Shown in pieces: positions 24,523 to 33,165 of a stretch of 64,000 nucleotides of DNA. The translations under genes and the position numbers were made by a program. Below the pieces are notes generated by a model. That model saw only the letters and a list, made by a program, of their open reading frames with translations. It ran no database searches and had not been told where the DNA came from. The stretch's first letter is position 1. Each line of letters opens with the position of its first letter. The DNA comes from JACVRW01 sp963803085 (GTDB lineage Bacteria; Actinomycetota; Thermoleophilia; Solirubrobacterales; Thermoleophilaceae): positions 186,001 to 250,000 of the forward strand of contig CAWDLE010000010.1 of assembly GCA_963803085.1 (NCBI GenBank), in the 5' to 3' direction.

Positions 24523-24804
24523 ATGATCGGAGCAATCATCCTTGGCCTGCTCGCCGGGTACATCGCCAAAGCACTCATGCCAGGCGACGATCCGGGCGGG
24601 TTCTTCGTGACGATTCTGCTGGGCCTGGCGGGCTCGCTCGTGGGCTTCTTCGTCTTCACCGAGCTGCTCGGGATCGGGGACGACAAGGCGTTCGACCTGG
24701 GCGGCCTGGTCGGCGCGATCATCGGCACGATGATCCTCCTGGGTATCTACAGGGTCGTCGCCGGTGGTGACGACACGCCTCGCAAGAGCGTCACCACGCC
24801 ATAA
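24523..24804 (+). CDS. GlsB/YeaQ/YmgE-family (transglycosylase-associated) membrane protein
   Basis: 93 aa with three hydrophobic helices (about 2-18, 25-47 and 60-80) and the family pattern GLLAGYIAKALMPGDDPGG, GLAGSLVGFFVF and VGAIIGTMILLGIYR. These small inner-membrane proteins are often stress-induced; their molecular role is unknown. A strong TAGGAGGT ribosome-binding site precedes the ATG, unlike the leaderless genes around it. It follows the P5C dehydrogenase gene by 17 bases. Confidence 0.9.
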   Translation: MIGAIILGLLAGYIAKALMPGDDPGGFFVTILLGLAGSLVGFFVFTELLGIGDDKAFDLGGLVGAIIGTMILLGIYRVVAGGDDTPRKSVTTP

Positions 24805-24850
24805 ACAGCGCGCGTTCGCGGCGGGCCCACCCTCTAATGTGTGGCTCGCC

Positions 24851-26299
24851 GTGACCGCCCCTGCCTTCGACCTACAGTCGCACTCGCTGCATTCCGACGG
24901 CGAGCTGCCGGCGGCCCAGGTGGTCGAGAACGCCGCCCTGGCCGGGGTGGAGCTGCTCGCGCTGTCCGACCACGACACGGTCGACGGCGTGGACGAGGCG
25001 CTCGCAGCCGGCGCCGTGCACGGCGTCCGGGTGGTTCCGGCCACGGAGATCTCGGCCGTTGACGGCGAGTACGAGGACCTGCATGTGCTCGGCTACGGGA
25101 TCGACCACCGCAGCGCCCTGCTCGGCGAGCGGCTGCTCGACGCGCGCGCGGACCGCGAACGCCGCGCCGACGCGATGTCGGACCGTCTCCGCGAGCTCGG
25201 CTTCGAAGTCGACCCCGCGCCGATCGAGGCGCGCAAGGCGGCCGGCAAGCCTGTCGGGCGGCCGCACCTGGCGGCTGCGGTCCTGGCCCACCCGGCCAAC
25301 GCCGAACGCCTCTCCGAAGAGGGACACGCGGATGTCTCCTCGTTCATTCCGGCATACCTGATCCAGGGCAAGCCCGGCTACGTGGCGCGCTCTCATCCCA
25401 CCGTGGAGGAGGCGATCTCGTGGATTCACGAGGCGGCCGGGGTGGCCGTCTGGGCGCACCCGTTCTGGGACGTCAAGGACAGCGGCGAGGTGTGCGCGTC
25501 CATTGACCGCTACCGGGCCGCCGGGCTCGATGGCGTCGAGGTCTTCTACACCTCTCACACGCGCGAGCAGACGCTGCTTCTGGCGCAGCGCTGCGAGGAA
25601 CTGGGGCTGCTGATGACGGGGTCGTCGGACTATCACGGTCCCGACCACCGGCTGTTCAGCCGCTTCCGCGCCTTCGACCTTCACGGCTGCGAGCCCAACC
25701 TCGGCCCGATCGCGCACGGCACGCTCGCGGCCCCGACTCGCACGGGCTCGGCCCTCTGCTTCTGGCTCACGGGGCTGTCCGGTTCCGGGAAGTCCACAGT
25801 GGGCCGCCTCGCGGCGGGCCAGCTGCGCGACCGCGGCCATCACGTGGAGGTGCTCGACGGCGACGACGTGCGCCAGAACCTCTGTGCCGGCCTCGGCTTC
25901 TCGCGCGAGGACCGCGACGTGAACGTGCGCCGCATCGCGTGGGTGGCAGACCTTCTGTCGCGCAACGGCGTGGTCACCTTCGTGGCCGCCGTCTCCCCGT
26001 ACCGCGGCACCCGCGACGAGGCGCGCGCCCGCATGGGCGAGCGCTTCGTGGAGGTGCACGTGCGGGCGTCGGTCGACGAGTGCGAGCGCCGCGACGTGAA
26101 GGGTCTCTACGAGCGCGCCCGCGCGGGTGAGATCCAGGCGTTCACCGGCGTCTCGGACCCCTACGAGGAACCGCTCGCCGCCGAGCTGACCCTCGAGACC
26201 GAGTCGGAGTCGCCCGAGGAGTCGGCGGCGCGGCTTGTGGAGTACGTGGAGCGGCGGCTGAGCGGCTCCGCGGAGCGCGAAGCGGCCCCGAGCGCCTAA
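24851..26299 (+). CDS. Bifunctional PHP-domain phosphoesterase / adenylyl-sulfate (APS) kinase fusion
   Basis: 482-aa fusion. Residues 1-290 form a PHP phosphoesterase: FDLQSHSLHSDGEL (Gln at the usual first His), LALSDHDTVDG, VVPATEIS, AVWAHPFWD and TGSSDYHG. Residues 300-482 form a complete APS kinase: P-loop GLSGSGKST (Lys314), LDGDDVRQNL, NVRRIAWVADLLSRNG and GEIQAFTGVSDPYEEP. APS kinase makes PAPS from APS and ATP. Stand-alone PHP proteins of this type include 3',5'-nucleotide bisphosphatases acting on pAp, the by-product of PAPS use. No start codon or Shine-Dalgarno sequence lies at the junction, so the fusion appears real. The GTG 24851 start is ten bases after TAATGT. No ATP sulfurylase is nearby. 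Confidence 0.9.
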   Translation: MTAPAFDLQSHSLHSDGELPAAQVVENAALAGVELLALSDHDTVDGVDEALAAGAVHGVRVVPATEISAVDGEYEDLHVLGYGIDHRSALLGERLLDARADRERRADAMSDRLRELGFEVDPAPIEARKAAGKPVGRPHLAAAVLAHPANAERLSEEGHADVSSFIPAYLIQGKPGYVARSHPTVEEAISWIHEAAGVAVWAHPFWDVKDSGEVCASIDRYRAAGLDGVEVFYTSHTREQTLLLAQRCEELGLLMTGSSDYHGPDHRLFSRFRAFDLHGCEPNLGPIAHGTLAAPTRTGSALCFWLTGLSGSGKSTVGRLAAGQLRDRGHHVEVLDGDDVRQNLCAGLGFSREDRDVNVRRIAWVADLLSRNGVVTFVAAVSPYRGTRDEARARMGERFVEVHVRASVDECERRDVKGLYERARAGEIQAFTGVSDPYEEPLAAELTLETESESPEESAARLVEYVERRLSGSAEREAAPSA

Positions 26300-26329
26300 A
26301 CGGCAGCACCGAGGGGCTGCCCAGCCACT

Positions 26330-26373
26330 TGGTTGCACTTTCCGTTGAAATACAACGGAAACCTGGATGGAGT
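26330..26373. repeat. Dispersed hairpin repeat, copy 1
   Basis: A stretch of about 45 bases between convergent genes contains the perfect hairpin TTCCGTTG-AAATA-CAACGGAA (26340-26360), preceded by GGTTGCAC and followed by ACCTGG and GAGTCA. A near-identical copy lies at 56692-56737. Here it abuts the stop codon of the DHA2 exporter gene and could serve as a bidirectional terminator. Confidence 0.75.
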
Positions 26374-28025
26374 CAGGCGGGGCGGGGTTCCACGTCGGGT
26401 GCGGGGGCGCCGGCGGCAGCGCCGTCCCCATCGGCGGCGCCCTCTTCAATGCTGTCTTTCTCAGGCGGCGGGCCCTGCCCGCTCGCCGCCGCCATCGCCT
26501 CCGCCCGTGCCTGCGCCGGCGTTCTCCGCAGCGCTCCCATCAGCGGCAGCGCCGAGAGCACCAGCAGCGCGGCTTGGCGGAACGCCCATGCGAACCCCTC
26601 GCGGGCCGAGCCCGCGGTCTGGCGGATGATCTCCTCGTCGAATCCCGGCTCGGGCTCGAAGCGGTCCTGGGTGCCGCCCGTGTAGTCGTGCAGCGTCGAC
26701 TGGATCACCGCCGCCGCCTCGGGCCTCGGCATCTGCCAGTCGTGCACGATGTCGTCGATCTCGTCCTCGGCGAACCAGGACATGTGCGCGTGAAGCGCCC
26801 CGCCGAACGTCGCGATCAGGATCGCCACGCCGAGCGCAGCGCCGAGCTGGCGCGCGGTGTTCAGAACCCCCGATGCGAGCCCCAGGTCCTGCCCCGTCAC
26901 GGCGCCCATGGCGCCCACGTTCAGCGCGGGGAAGCCGATGCCCATTCCGATCCCGATCATCACCAGCCCGGGCAGGATGCGGATGTAGGCCCAGGCGTCG
27001 TCGGCGGTGGAGGGCAGGAATGACACCCACAGCATCCCGATCGCCATCACGATCAGCGCCGGCTTCGCCAGATCGCCGGGTGCGCGAGTGTCGGCCGCCT
27101 TGCCCACGAACGGCCACGCCAGCAGCCCGAACAGCGGGATCGGGACGATCGCGAACGCCGCCTCGAGCTGCGTGTAGCCCCAGAGGTTCACGAACACGAG
27201 CGAGAGCAGCAGCAGCGAGCCGATCGCGCCGGCCGCAAAGAACAGCATTCCGATGTTCGCGTTGCGGAACTGGCGGTTCGACAGCAGGCCCGGCGTGATC
27301 ATCGGATCCGGCGCCCGGCGCTCCCACCAGAAGAACAGGACGCCGAGCAGGATCGCGCCCTGCATCAGGCTGAGCCAGAGCGGAAGGTCGCCGCCGAACG
27401 GGTTGGCCTCGACCAGTGCCATCGTGAGGAACAGCACCGCGCCGCCGAGCAGGAGCATGCCGCGCACGTCCACCTGCTTGCCGACTGCGCTGAGGTCCCA
27501 GGTTTCGGGCCACCAGCGCAGCGCGAGAATGATTCCGAGGATGCCGAACGGGATGTTGATGAGGAAGATCCAGTGCCAGCTCGCCAGCTCGATAAGCACC
27601 CCGCCGAGCACCGGCCCCGCGGCAGAGGACACGAGCGCCACGACGGCGATGAGCGCCAGGCCGAAGCCGCGCTGCTGTGGCGGGAACACGAGGATCGTCA
27701 TCGCGAATCCGAGCGGCGCCAGGATGCCCGCGCCGATGCCCTGGACCACACGGAAGACGATCAGCCACTCGATCGACCATGAGGCGGCGCAGAGCGCCGA
27801 GCCGATCGTGAAGACCGCCAGGCCGAGGACGAAGAACTTGCGCCGCCCGAACTGATCGGCGAGGCGTCCCATCGAGACCAGCAGGACAGCGAACACGATG
27901 TTGTAGGCGTTGATGACCCAGGTGACGTTGGCCACGTCCGTGTCCATCTCGTCCTGCAGCTCCGGGATCGAGATGTTCACGATCGAGACGTCCAGCAGGG
28001 ACATCGCCCAGCCGATCATCATCAC
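26373..28025 (-). CDS. DHA2-family (EmrB/QacA-like, 14-TM) MFS exporter
   Basis: 550-aa drug:H+ antiporter-2 type transporter. It has fourteen hydrophobic segments, the motif-A region GRLADQFGRRKFFVLG and the motif-C-like VSSAAGPVLGGVLIE. The C-terminal ~60 residues are hydrophilic (acidic, Pro/Ala-rich). The only usable start, GTG 28025, begins inside the first helix. The same frame stays open about 60 bases further upstream, reading SAEFLYEHKWRIFG, which looks like a genuine N-terminus but has no ATG, GTG or TTG. The start is thus either non-standard or affected by a base change. The gene directly follows the sulfatase-like gene on the same strand. Confidence 0.87.
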   Translation of the reverse strand: MMMIGWAMSLLDVSIVNISIPELQDEMDTDVANVTWVINAYNIVFAVLLVSMGRLADQFGRRKFFVLGLAVFTIGSALCAASWSIEWLIVFRVVQGIGAGILAPLGFAMTILVFPPQQRGFGLALIAVVALVSSAAGPVLGGVLIELASWHWIFLINIPFGILGIILALRWWPETWDLSAVGKQVDVRGMLLLGGAVLFLTMALVEANPFGGDLPLWLSLMQGAILLGVLFFWWERRAPDPMITPGLLSNRQFRNANIGMLFFAAGAIGSLLLLSLVFVNLWGYTQLEAAFAIVPIPLFGLLAWPFVGKAADTRAPGDLAKPALIVMAIGMLWVSFLPSTADDAWAYIRILPGLVMIGIGMGIGFPALNVGAMGAVTGQDLGLASGVLNTARQLGAALGVAILIATFGGALHAHMSWFAEDEIDDIVHDWQMPRPEAAAVIQSTLHDYTGGTQDRFEPEPGFDEEIIRQTAGSAREGFAWAFRQAALLVLSALPLMGALRRTPAQARAEAMAAASGQGPPPEKDSIEEGAADGDGAAAGAPAPDVEPRPA

Positions 28026-28084
28026 GCCGAAGATCCGCCACTTGTGCTCGTAGAGGAACTCCGCCGACGGGTTGTGGCGCTCGG

Positions 28085-29626
28085 CTACGGCTTTGTCGCT
28101 GACGGCAGCTCACCACCCTCCGGGACGCGTCCGTCGTACTGCAGGTCCTTCTTCGTGACCCCGTCCTCGGGCTCGTCGTTGTCGAAGGGATCCATGTCGT
28201 TCGGGATGCCGTCGTCGTCGCTGTCGTCGTCGCCGTGCTCGCGCGGCGGGCGCAGCGCGCCGTCCGGCCCGAACTCGGGAAGTGTGCCGCCCGCGACGGT
28301 CAGCGATGCGACCGACAGCTCGGTCAGCTTCTCGGTGTCCTCGTTCGCGATGTTGTCGTAGCGCGTGATGTCGTCCTCGACCTCCTCGTCATCGTCGAAC
28401 ATGCGGCGCACGGTGCGCTCGCGGTCGGCGATCACGAGCCAGCGGCGGTCGCGGACGATGATCTGCGACCCGACCGCGGTCACGGACTTGGGCCGGTCCG
28501 GCAGGTCCTCCTGGTCCACGTCGTCGAAGAGCGCCGTCAGGTCCTCGCCCTCCATCTTCCCGGGGATGGTGAGACCTAGGAATGACAGGAGCGTGGGCGC
28601 GACGTCCTGGGTCGAGGCGTACCAGTCCACGTCGTCGCCGGACTTGTCTCCGCTCGGGTGCCGGATCAGGTACGGAATCTCGTAGGAGGGTCTGTGTGAC
28701 GTCGGCGCGGCGCGGCCGAGATAGCCGTGCTCGCCCAGGGCGAGGGCGTGGTCCCCCAGGACGAACACAACCGTGTCGTCTGGCACCTCGTCCATGAGCC
28801 GGCCGAGCTCGTCGTCCACCGCCTCCACGTGCGCCACGTACGCCTCACGCACGCGGTCGATGTCCTTGTCGGAGAAGTTGAGCTCCACCATTCGCCCGTC
28901 GGTCGGGCCGAGGCCGTCGTCCTCCGCCCGGCCGGGCCGCACGTAGAACGGCGGGGCGGCGAAGGCGTCCGCCGGGTCGAAGGGGTCCACGCCCACGAAG
29001 AAGGAGGGGGCGCGCGCGACTTGGCGCAGCGCCCGGGTCCCCAGGCGCATCGTGCGGCGCGTCTCATCGGTGAGGCGCTTGAAGGAGGGGATCAGCTCTT
29101 CGTCGATGCCCGAGCGGACATCACTGCTGGCCGACGAGCCCGCACGGCGCACGTCCGCGAAGCGGGGCCCCTGGAACACCGGGTTGTTCGTCACGTAGAT
29201 CGTCTCGATTCCAGCCGAGCGCGTGGCCTCCATCAGCAGCGGCTGGTGGTCCCAGACCGGGTTGAACCCGGGGACCGACGGGAACCCATCGAGGCGGCGC
29301 CAGTCGCGGAACGGGAACGCGCGCATGCCCGTGACGAGGGAGCGCCGCGCGGGCAGCGCGGGCATCGACTCCGGAATCGCGCGGTCGAAGCGCAGCGACT
29401 TCTTCGTGAGCTCGTTCAGGTTCGGCGTCTTGGCCGGTGCGCCGCCCTCGAACGCATCCACGTGATCGGCCCGCACGAGCGGCAGCACCACGAGCAGCGC
29501 GCGCGCGGCATGGTCGTCGCCGAGCTGTGCCGCCGCGGGCGCGGCCGCCGCAAGCGACCCGAGCACGCCCGCGCTTGCGGCGGTGGCTCCGCCGCGGCGC
29601 AGCAGGCTGCGGCGCGTGAGCGTCAT
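28085..29626 (-). CDS. Tat-exported sulfatase-superfamily protein, probably catalytically altered
   Basis: 513 aa with a twin-arginine signal (LTRRSLLRRGG, cleavage near 33) and an alkaline phosphatase/sulfatase fold. The nucleophile motif CxPxR reads ALPAR, so the residue that should be Cys/Ser is Ala90. The first metal-binding segment is LVVLPLVRADHV, lacking the Asp of its neighbour. A later LGDHALALGEHG metal site is kept. The acidic C-terminus (about 445-490) contains DDDSDDDGIPNDMDPFDND, a thrombospondin type-3-like calcium-binding sequence. The ATG overlaps the stop of the upstream sulfatase gene (ATGA). It may be a pseudoenzyme or a partner of the first sulfatase. Confidence 0.82.
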   Translation of the reverse strand: MTLTRRSLLRRGGATAASAGVLGSLAAAAPAAAQLGDDHAARALLVVLPLVRADHVDAFEGGAPAKTPNLNELTKKSLRFDRAIPESMPALPARRSLVTGMRAFPFRDWRRLDGFPSVPGFNPVWDHQPLLMEATRSAGIETIYVTNNPVFQGPRFADVRRAGSSASSDVRSGIDEELIPSFKRLTDETRRTMRLGTRALRQVARAPSFFVGVDPFDPADAFAAPPFYVRPGRAEDDGLGPTDGRMVELNFSDKDIDRVREAYVAHVEAVDDELGRLMDEVPDDTVVFVLGDHALALGEHGYLGRAAPTSHRPSYEIPYLIRHPSGDKSGDDVDWYASTQDVAPTLLSFLGLTIPGKMEGEDLTALFDDVDQEDLPDRPKSVTAVGSQIIVRDRRWLVIADRERTVRRMFDDDEEVEDDITRYDNIANEDTEKLTELSVASLTVAGGTLPEFGPDGALRPPREHGDDDSDDDGIPNDMDPFDNDEPEDGVTKKDLQYDGRVPEGGELPSATKP

Positions 29627-31167
29627 CCGCCGAGCACGGGCTTGCCGGCCTTGCGGCCGAACTGGGGCAGGGTGCCGCCCGCCTCGTCCTCGAGGATGCG
29701 CCAGTACTTGGCCACCAGGTCCGGGTGGTCGGCGGCCACGTCCACGAGCTCCTGTGGGTCGTTCTTCTTGTCGTACAGGCGCTTGCGCTTGCCCTCGCTG
29801 TCCGAGATGAAGAACCAGTCGTAGTCCCCGGCCAGCACGTGGTCGTCGTAGCAGGAGGTGAAGTGAGGCCGCGCGGGAGGGCGCTGGCCGTCGAAGATCA
29901 CCGACAGGTCCTCCCCGGCCATCATTCCGGGCGCGCGGGCTCCCATGAACGAGAGCGCCGTCTTGGTGATGTCGTGGTTCGACGCGAAGTAGTCGTCCCA
30001 CTCGCCGGCGAGCTTGCCCTCGGGGTGCCGGATCATGAAGGGCACGTGGTAGATGTGCCAGTGAGCCCGCGAGCCGTGCTTGCCGACGATCCCGTGCTCG
30101 CCGAGCGTGAGCCCGTGGTCGGAGGAGTAGATCACCACGGTCTCGTCGAGCAGGTTCTGGTCCGCCATCCGGTTCATCAGCCGGCCGACCCACTCGTCCA
30201 TGAACGTGATCTCGGCGGCGTAGAGCTCGCGCGCGCGCTCGATCGTCGCGTCGTCGAGCTTTACGTCGATCACCCACGAGTACGGCGTCTCGAACGGCTG
30301 GATCGGGATGATGCCCTTCTCCTTCTCGATGCCCTTCGGCGCGCCCTTGGCGTCCACGTACACGCGCGGCGCGTCGAGCGGCTCATGCGGGTCGAAGGTG
30401 TCCACACCGAGGAAGAACGGGCGCTTCTTCTTGAGGTCGTCGACGAGGTTGATCCCGCTGCGAACCACGCGGGCGGTGGGGTAGTCGCGGTCGCTGTCGC
30501 GGTAGATGGAGTTCCAGCCGACCATCGAGCGCAGCCGGCCGACCTCGACCGAGTCGCTCAGCTCGGGGAGCAGGTAGCGCTCGATTGCGCTGCGCGGCGC
30601 GGGGCGCTTGAAGGGTTTGTTGAGGAAGCGGTAGGCGCCCTGCGAATAGCTCGCCTTCACGAAGTCGAGCGTGCGGCGGAAGTTGGAGAAGCGCGGTCCC
30701 ACCAGGAACGGGTTGTCGGTGCAGTAGGCGGTCTCGACTCCGGCCTCCCCGAGCACCTCCGTCACGATCGGCTGGTTCTCCTGGATCGGAACCCAGCCGG
30801 GACCGAGCGGCAGCCCCTTGGTCGGTACGTAGTTGCGGAAGGGGAAGGAGCGCACGCCTGTGAGCAGCCCGCGGCGGGCGGGGCCGGTTGGCATGGCCTC
30901 GGGCACCGCGAGCTTGAAGCTGAGCGAGTCCTTGCCGAGGGCGTCGAGGTTGGGCGTGTCGTTGAGCTTGCCCTCGGGGTTGTAGTAGCCGAGGTAGTCG
31001 GCGCGCGTCGAGTCGGTGAAGATCAGCAGGACGTTGGGCGCGTCCGTGCCGTGCGAGGTCGCCGGCTCGAAGTAGTCGTCGCCGCAGGCAGCCAGGCCAG
31101 CGGCCGCTGCGCTCGCCGCCCCAGCACCAAAAAGACCGCGCCGTGTGAAGCCGTTCCCCGAGCCCAT
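29623..31167 (-). CDS. Tat-exported sulfatase-superfamily lipoprotein
   Basis: 514 aa. The N-terminus combines a twin-arginine motif (GFTRRGLFG) with a lipobox (GLAAC, Cys28), suggesting a Tat-dependent lipoprotein. The catalytic domain has the metal segment NVLLIFTDSTRADYLG, a nucleophile motif TGPAR with Thr94 in place of Cys/Ser, DPHEPLDAPR and SSDHGLTLGEHG. A threonine nucleophile is typical of phosphatases, phosphonoacetate hydrolases and phosphoethanolamine transferases in this superfamily, so phosphoester or phospholipid-headgroup chemistry is more likely than sulfate-ester hydrolysis. It is followed by a second, degenerate paralogue. Substrate unknown. Confidence 0.85.
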   Translation of the reverse strand: MGSGNGFTRRGLFGAGAASAAAAGLAACGDDYFEPATSHGTDAPNVLLIFTDSTRADYLGYYNPEGKLNDTPNLDALGKDSLSFKLAVPEAMPTGPARRGLLTGVRSFPFRNYVPTKGLPLGPGWVPIQENQPIVTEVLGEAGVETAYCTDNPFLVGPRFSNFRRTLDFVKASYSQGAYRFLNKPFKRPAPRSAIERYLLPELSDSVEVGRLRSMVGWNSIYRDSDRDYPTARVVRSGINLVDDLKKKRPFFLGVDTFDPHEPLDAPRVYVDAKGAPKGIEKEKGIIPIQPFETPYSWVIDVKLDDATIERARELYAAEITFMDEWVGRLMNRMADQNLLDETVVIYSSDHGLTLGEHGIVGKHGSRAHWHIYHVPFMIRHPEGKLAGEWDDYFASNHDITKTALSFMGARAPGMMAGEDLSVIFDGQRPPARPHFTSCYDDHVLAGDYDWFFISDSEGKRKRLYDKKNDPQELVDVAADHPDLVAKYWRILEDEAGGTLPQFGRKAGKPVLGG

Positions 31168-31207
31168 TCCCGGCGGCAGGCTAGCTGACGGGCCACACGG
31201 CCCAGCG

Positions 31208-31549
31208 CTAGGTGAGCTCGATGTCGACGCGCTCGTTGTAGAAGGCGACGAGGTCTCGTATCTCGGAGACCTGTTCGATCGGCTCCTCGTAGCTCCACGC
31301 CACCGCGTCCTCACCGCCGACCGCGAAGTGGGTCGCCTCTCCCTTGAAGGGGCAGGTCGTCCGATGGTCGCTCGGCTCGAGCTCGGCGGAGATGTCCTCG
31401 CGCGGCAAATACCAGCGAGTCGGCAGGCTGCCCTCGGTGAGCGCCAGCGCGCGCTGGGTGTCGGCGACCGTCTGGCCGTCGATCCTCACCTGGACCCGGC
31501 GCTCCTCGGGATGCGTCTCGATGTGGTGGGCAGACCGGGCGGCGGGCAC
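31208..31549 (-). CDS. DUF427-family protein
   Basis: 113 aa. The DUF427 fold is shown by RVQVRIDGQTVADTQRAL, PTRWYLPREDI, TTCPFKGEATHF and VAWSYEEPIEQVSEIRDLVA. Family function is unknown. The GTG start at 31549 shares its G with the TAG stop of the acyl-CoA ligase gene, so it is likely translated from the same mRNA. The frame extends upstream inside the ligase gene, but that part has no DUF427 similarity. Confidence 0.88.
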   Translation of the reverse strand: MPAARSAHHIETHPEERRVQVRIDGQTVADTQRALALTEGSLPTRWYLPREDISAELEPSDHRTTCPFKGEATHFAVGGEDAVAWSYEEPIEQVSEIRDLVAFYNERVDIELT

Positions 31550-33069
31550 TACGAGCTCGTCGAGACTTCGGCCTTCTCCGGCACCTCGATCTCGCGCTTG
31601 AGGATCTTGCCCGTCGGCCCCTTCGGCAGCTCGTCCACGAACCACACCCTGCGCGGGTACTTGTAGGCGGCCACCTGCTCCTTGACGTAGCTCTTCAGCT
31701 CGTCCGCGTCGAGCGATTCGCCGTCCTTCAGCACCACCGCGGCGCCCACCTCCTCGCCGAGCTCGTCGTGCGGCACGCCGACCACGGCGGCCTCCTGGAT
31801 CGCCGGATGCTCGTACAGCACCTCCTCGATCTCGCGCGGGTAGACGTTGTAGCCGCCGCGGATGATCAGGTCCTTCTTGCGGTCGACGATGAAGAAGTAG
31901 CCGTCCTCGTCCATCTTGGCCATGTCGCCGGTGCGGAACCAGCCCTCGTCCGTGATCGCCTCCTTGTTGGCGTCATCACGGTTCCAGTAGCCCTTCATGA
32001 TGTTGTGGCCGCGGATAACGATCTCGCCGACCTCGCCCTGGTCGACCTCGTTCCCGTCGTCGTCCCAGACCTGCATCTCAACACCCTCGATCGGCGTGCC
32101 GATGGAGCCGGGCTTGCGCTCCTTGTCGGGGTGGTTGAAGGAGGCCACCGGCGATGTCTCCGAGAGGCCGTAGCCCTCGAGGATCATGCAGCCGAACTTC
32201 TCCTCGAACGCCCGCATCAGCTCCGCCGGCATGGCGGCCCCGCCGGACATGCAGAGGCGCAGGGAAGAGCAGTCCGCGCTATCGCACGACGCCGAGTGAA
32301 GCATTGCGTTGTACATCGTCGGGACGCCCTGGAAGATCGTGACCTTGTCGCGACCGATGATCTCGAGGGCCTTGTCGGGGTCAAAGCGCGGCAGCATCGT
32401 CACGGTGGCGCCCACGCTCACGCCGCTGTTCATCGTGCAGGTCTGGCCGAAGGAGTGGAACAGGGGGAGGGCGCCGAGGAGCACGTCGTCCTTGCCCATC
32501 TCGCCGAGCTTCGATGAGACGCCGACGGAGTTGCGGTGGAGGTTCGCGTGGGTCAGCTCCGCGCCCTTCGGCTTGCCCGTGGTGCCGGAGGTGTAGAGGA
32601 TCACGGCGGTGTCCTCGGCGGAGCGGTCGGCCACGTCGCGATCCGGCTCCTGCCCGGCGAGCAGCTTCTCGAACTCCCCGGGCTTTACGAGGATCACCTC
32701 GGTGCCGGCCTTCTCCGCGCCCTCCTCGGCGGCCTCCGCGAAGTCGCCCCAGGCGAACACGATCTTGGCGCCCGGGTCCTCGAGGTAGAACGCCACCTCA
32801 CGGCCCTTGAGCAGCACGTTCATCGGCACAACCACGCCGCCCGCGCGCAGGATCCCGTAGTAGATCGCGGGGAAGTACGGCACGTTGGGCATCATCAGGC
32901 CGACGCGGTCGCCAGGCTCGAGGCCCTTCGATTTCAGCAGCCCTGCGACGCGGGCGCTGCCCTCGTCGAGCATGGAGTAGTTCAGCTCCACGTCGTCCAG
33001 CTTGAAGGCGGTCTTGTCACCGCTCTTCTCGGCCGTCTCGGTAAGGATCCTCGCCAGGTTCGCGCTCAT
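31549..33069 (-). CDS. Long-chain fatty-acid/acyl-CoA ligase (AMP-forming)
   Basis: 506-aa adenylate-forming enzyme that activates a carboxylic acid, probably a fatty acid, to its CoA thioester. Motifs in order are the P-loop-like AVILYTSGTTGKPKGAELTH, GYGLSETSPVASFN, the hinge GWFRTGDMAKMDEDGYFFIV and the C-terminal catalytic Lys region YKYPRRVWFVDELPKGPTGK. Length is normal. DUF427 follows in the same transcript. Upstream, a pair of GGGGTCAGACCCC repeats separates it from the IclR gene. Confidence 0.92.
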   Translation of the reverse strand: MSANLARILTETAEKSGDKTAFKLDDVELNYSMLDEGSARVAGLLKSKGLEPGDRVGLMMPNVPYFPAIYYGILRAGGVVVPMNVLLKGREVAFYLEDPGAKIVFAWGDFAEAAEEGAEKAGTEVILVKPGEFEKLLAGQEPDRDVADRSAEDTAVILYTSGTTGKPKGAELTHANLHRNSVGVSSKLGEMGKDDVLLGALPLFHSFGQTCTMNSGVSVGATVTMLPRFDPDKALEIIGRDKVTIFQGVPTMYNAMLHSASCDSADCSSLRLCMSGGAAMPAELMRAFEEKFGCMILEGYGLSETSPVASFNHPDKERKPGSIGTPIEGVEMQVWDDDGNEVDQGEVGEIVIRGHNIMKGYWNRDDANKEAITDEGWFRTGDMAKMDEDGYFFIVDRKKDLIIRGGYNVYPREIEEVLYEHPAIQEAAVVGVPHDELGEEVGAAVVLKDGESLDADELKSYVKEQVAAYKYPRRVWFVDELPKGPTGKILKREIEVPEKAEVSTSS

Positions 33070-33102
33070 GCCGTCTCCCTCGTTCGCTGCGCGCAGCGTA
33101 GC

Positions 33103-33165
33103 GGGGTCAGACCCCTTGAGTCGAAGCCACTTAAGGGGTCAGACCCCTTGAGTCGGGGCGACTTA
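33103..33165. repeat. GGGGTCAGACCCC repeat cluster (two copies)
   Basis: Two imperfect direct repeats of about 32 bp (33103-33134 and 33135-33165), each starting with GGGGTCAGACCCC and CTTGAGTCG. The second core sits in a 17-base near-palindrome AAGGGGTCAGACCCCTT. It is the same core as at 719-813. The cluster lies between the iclR stop and the acyl-CoA ligase start, both on the minus strand; the last bases supply the iclR stop codon. Confidence 0.85.
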
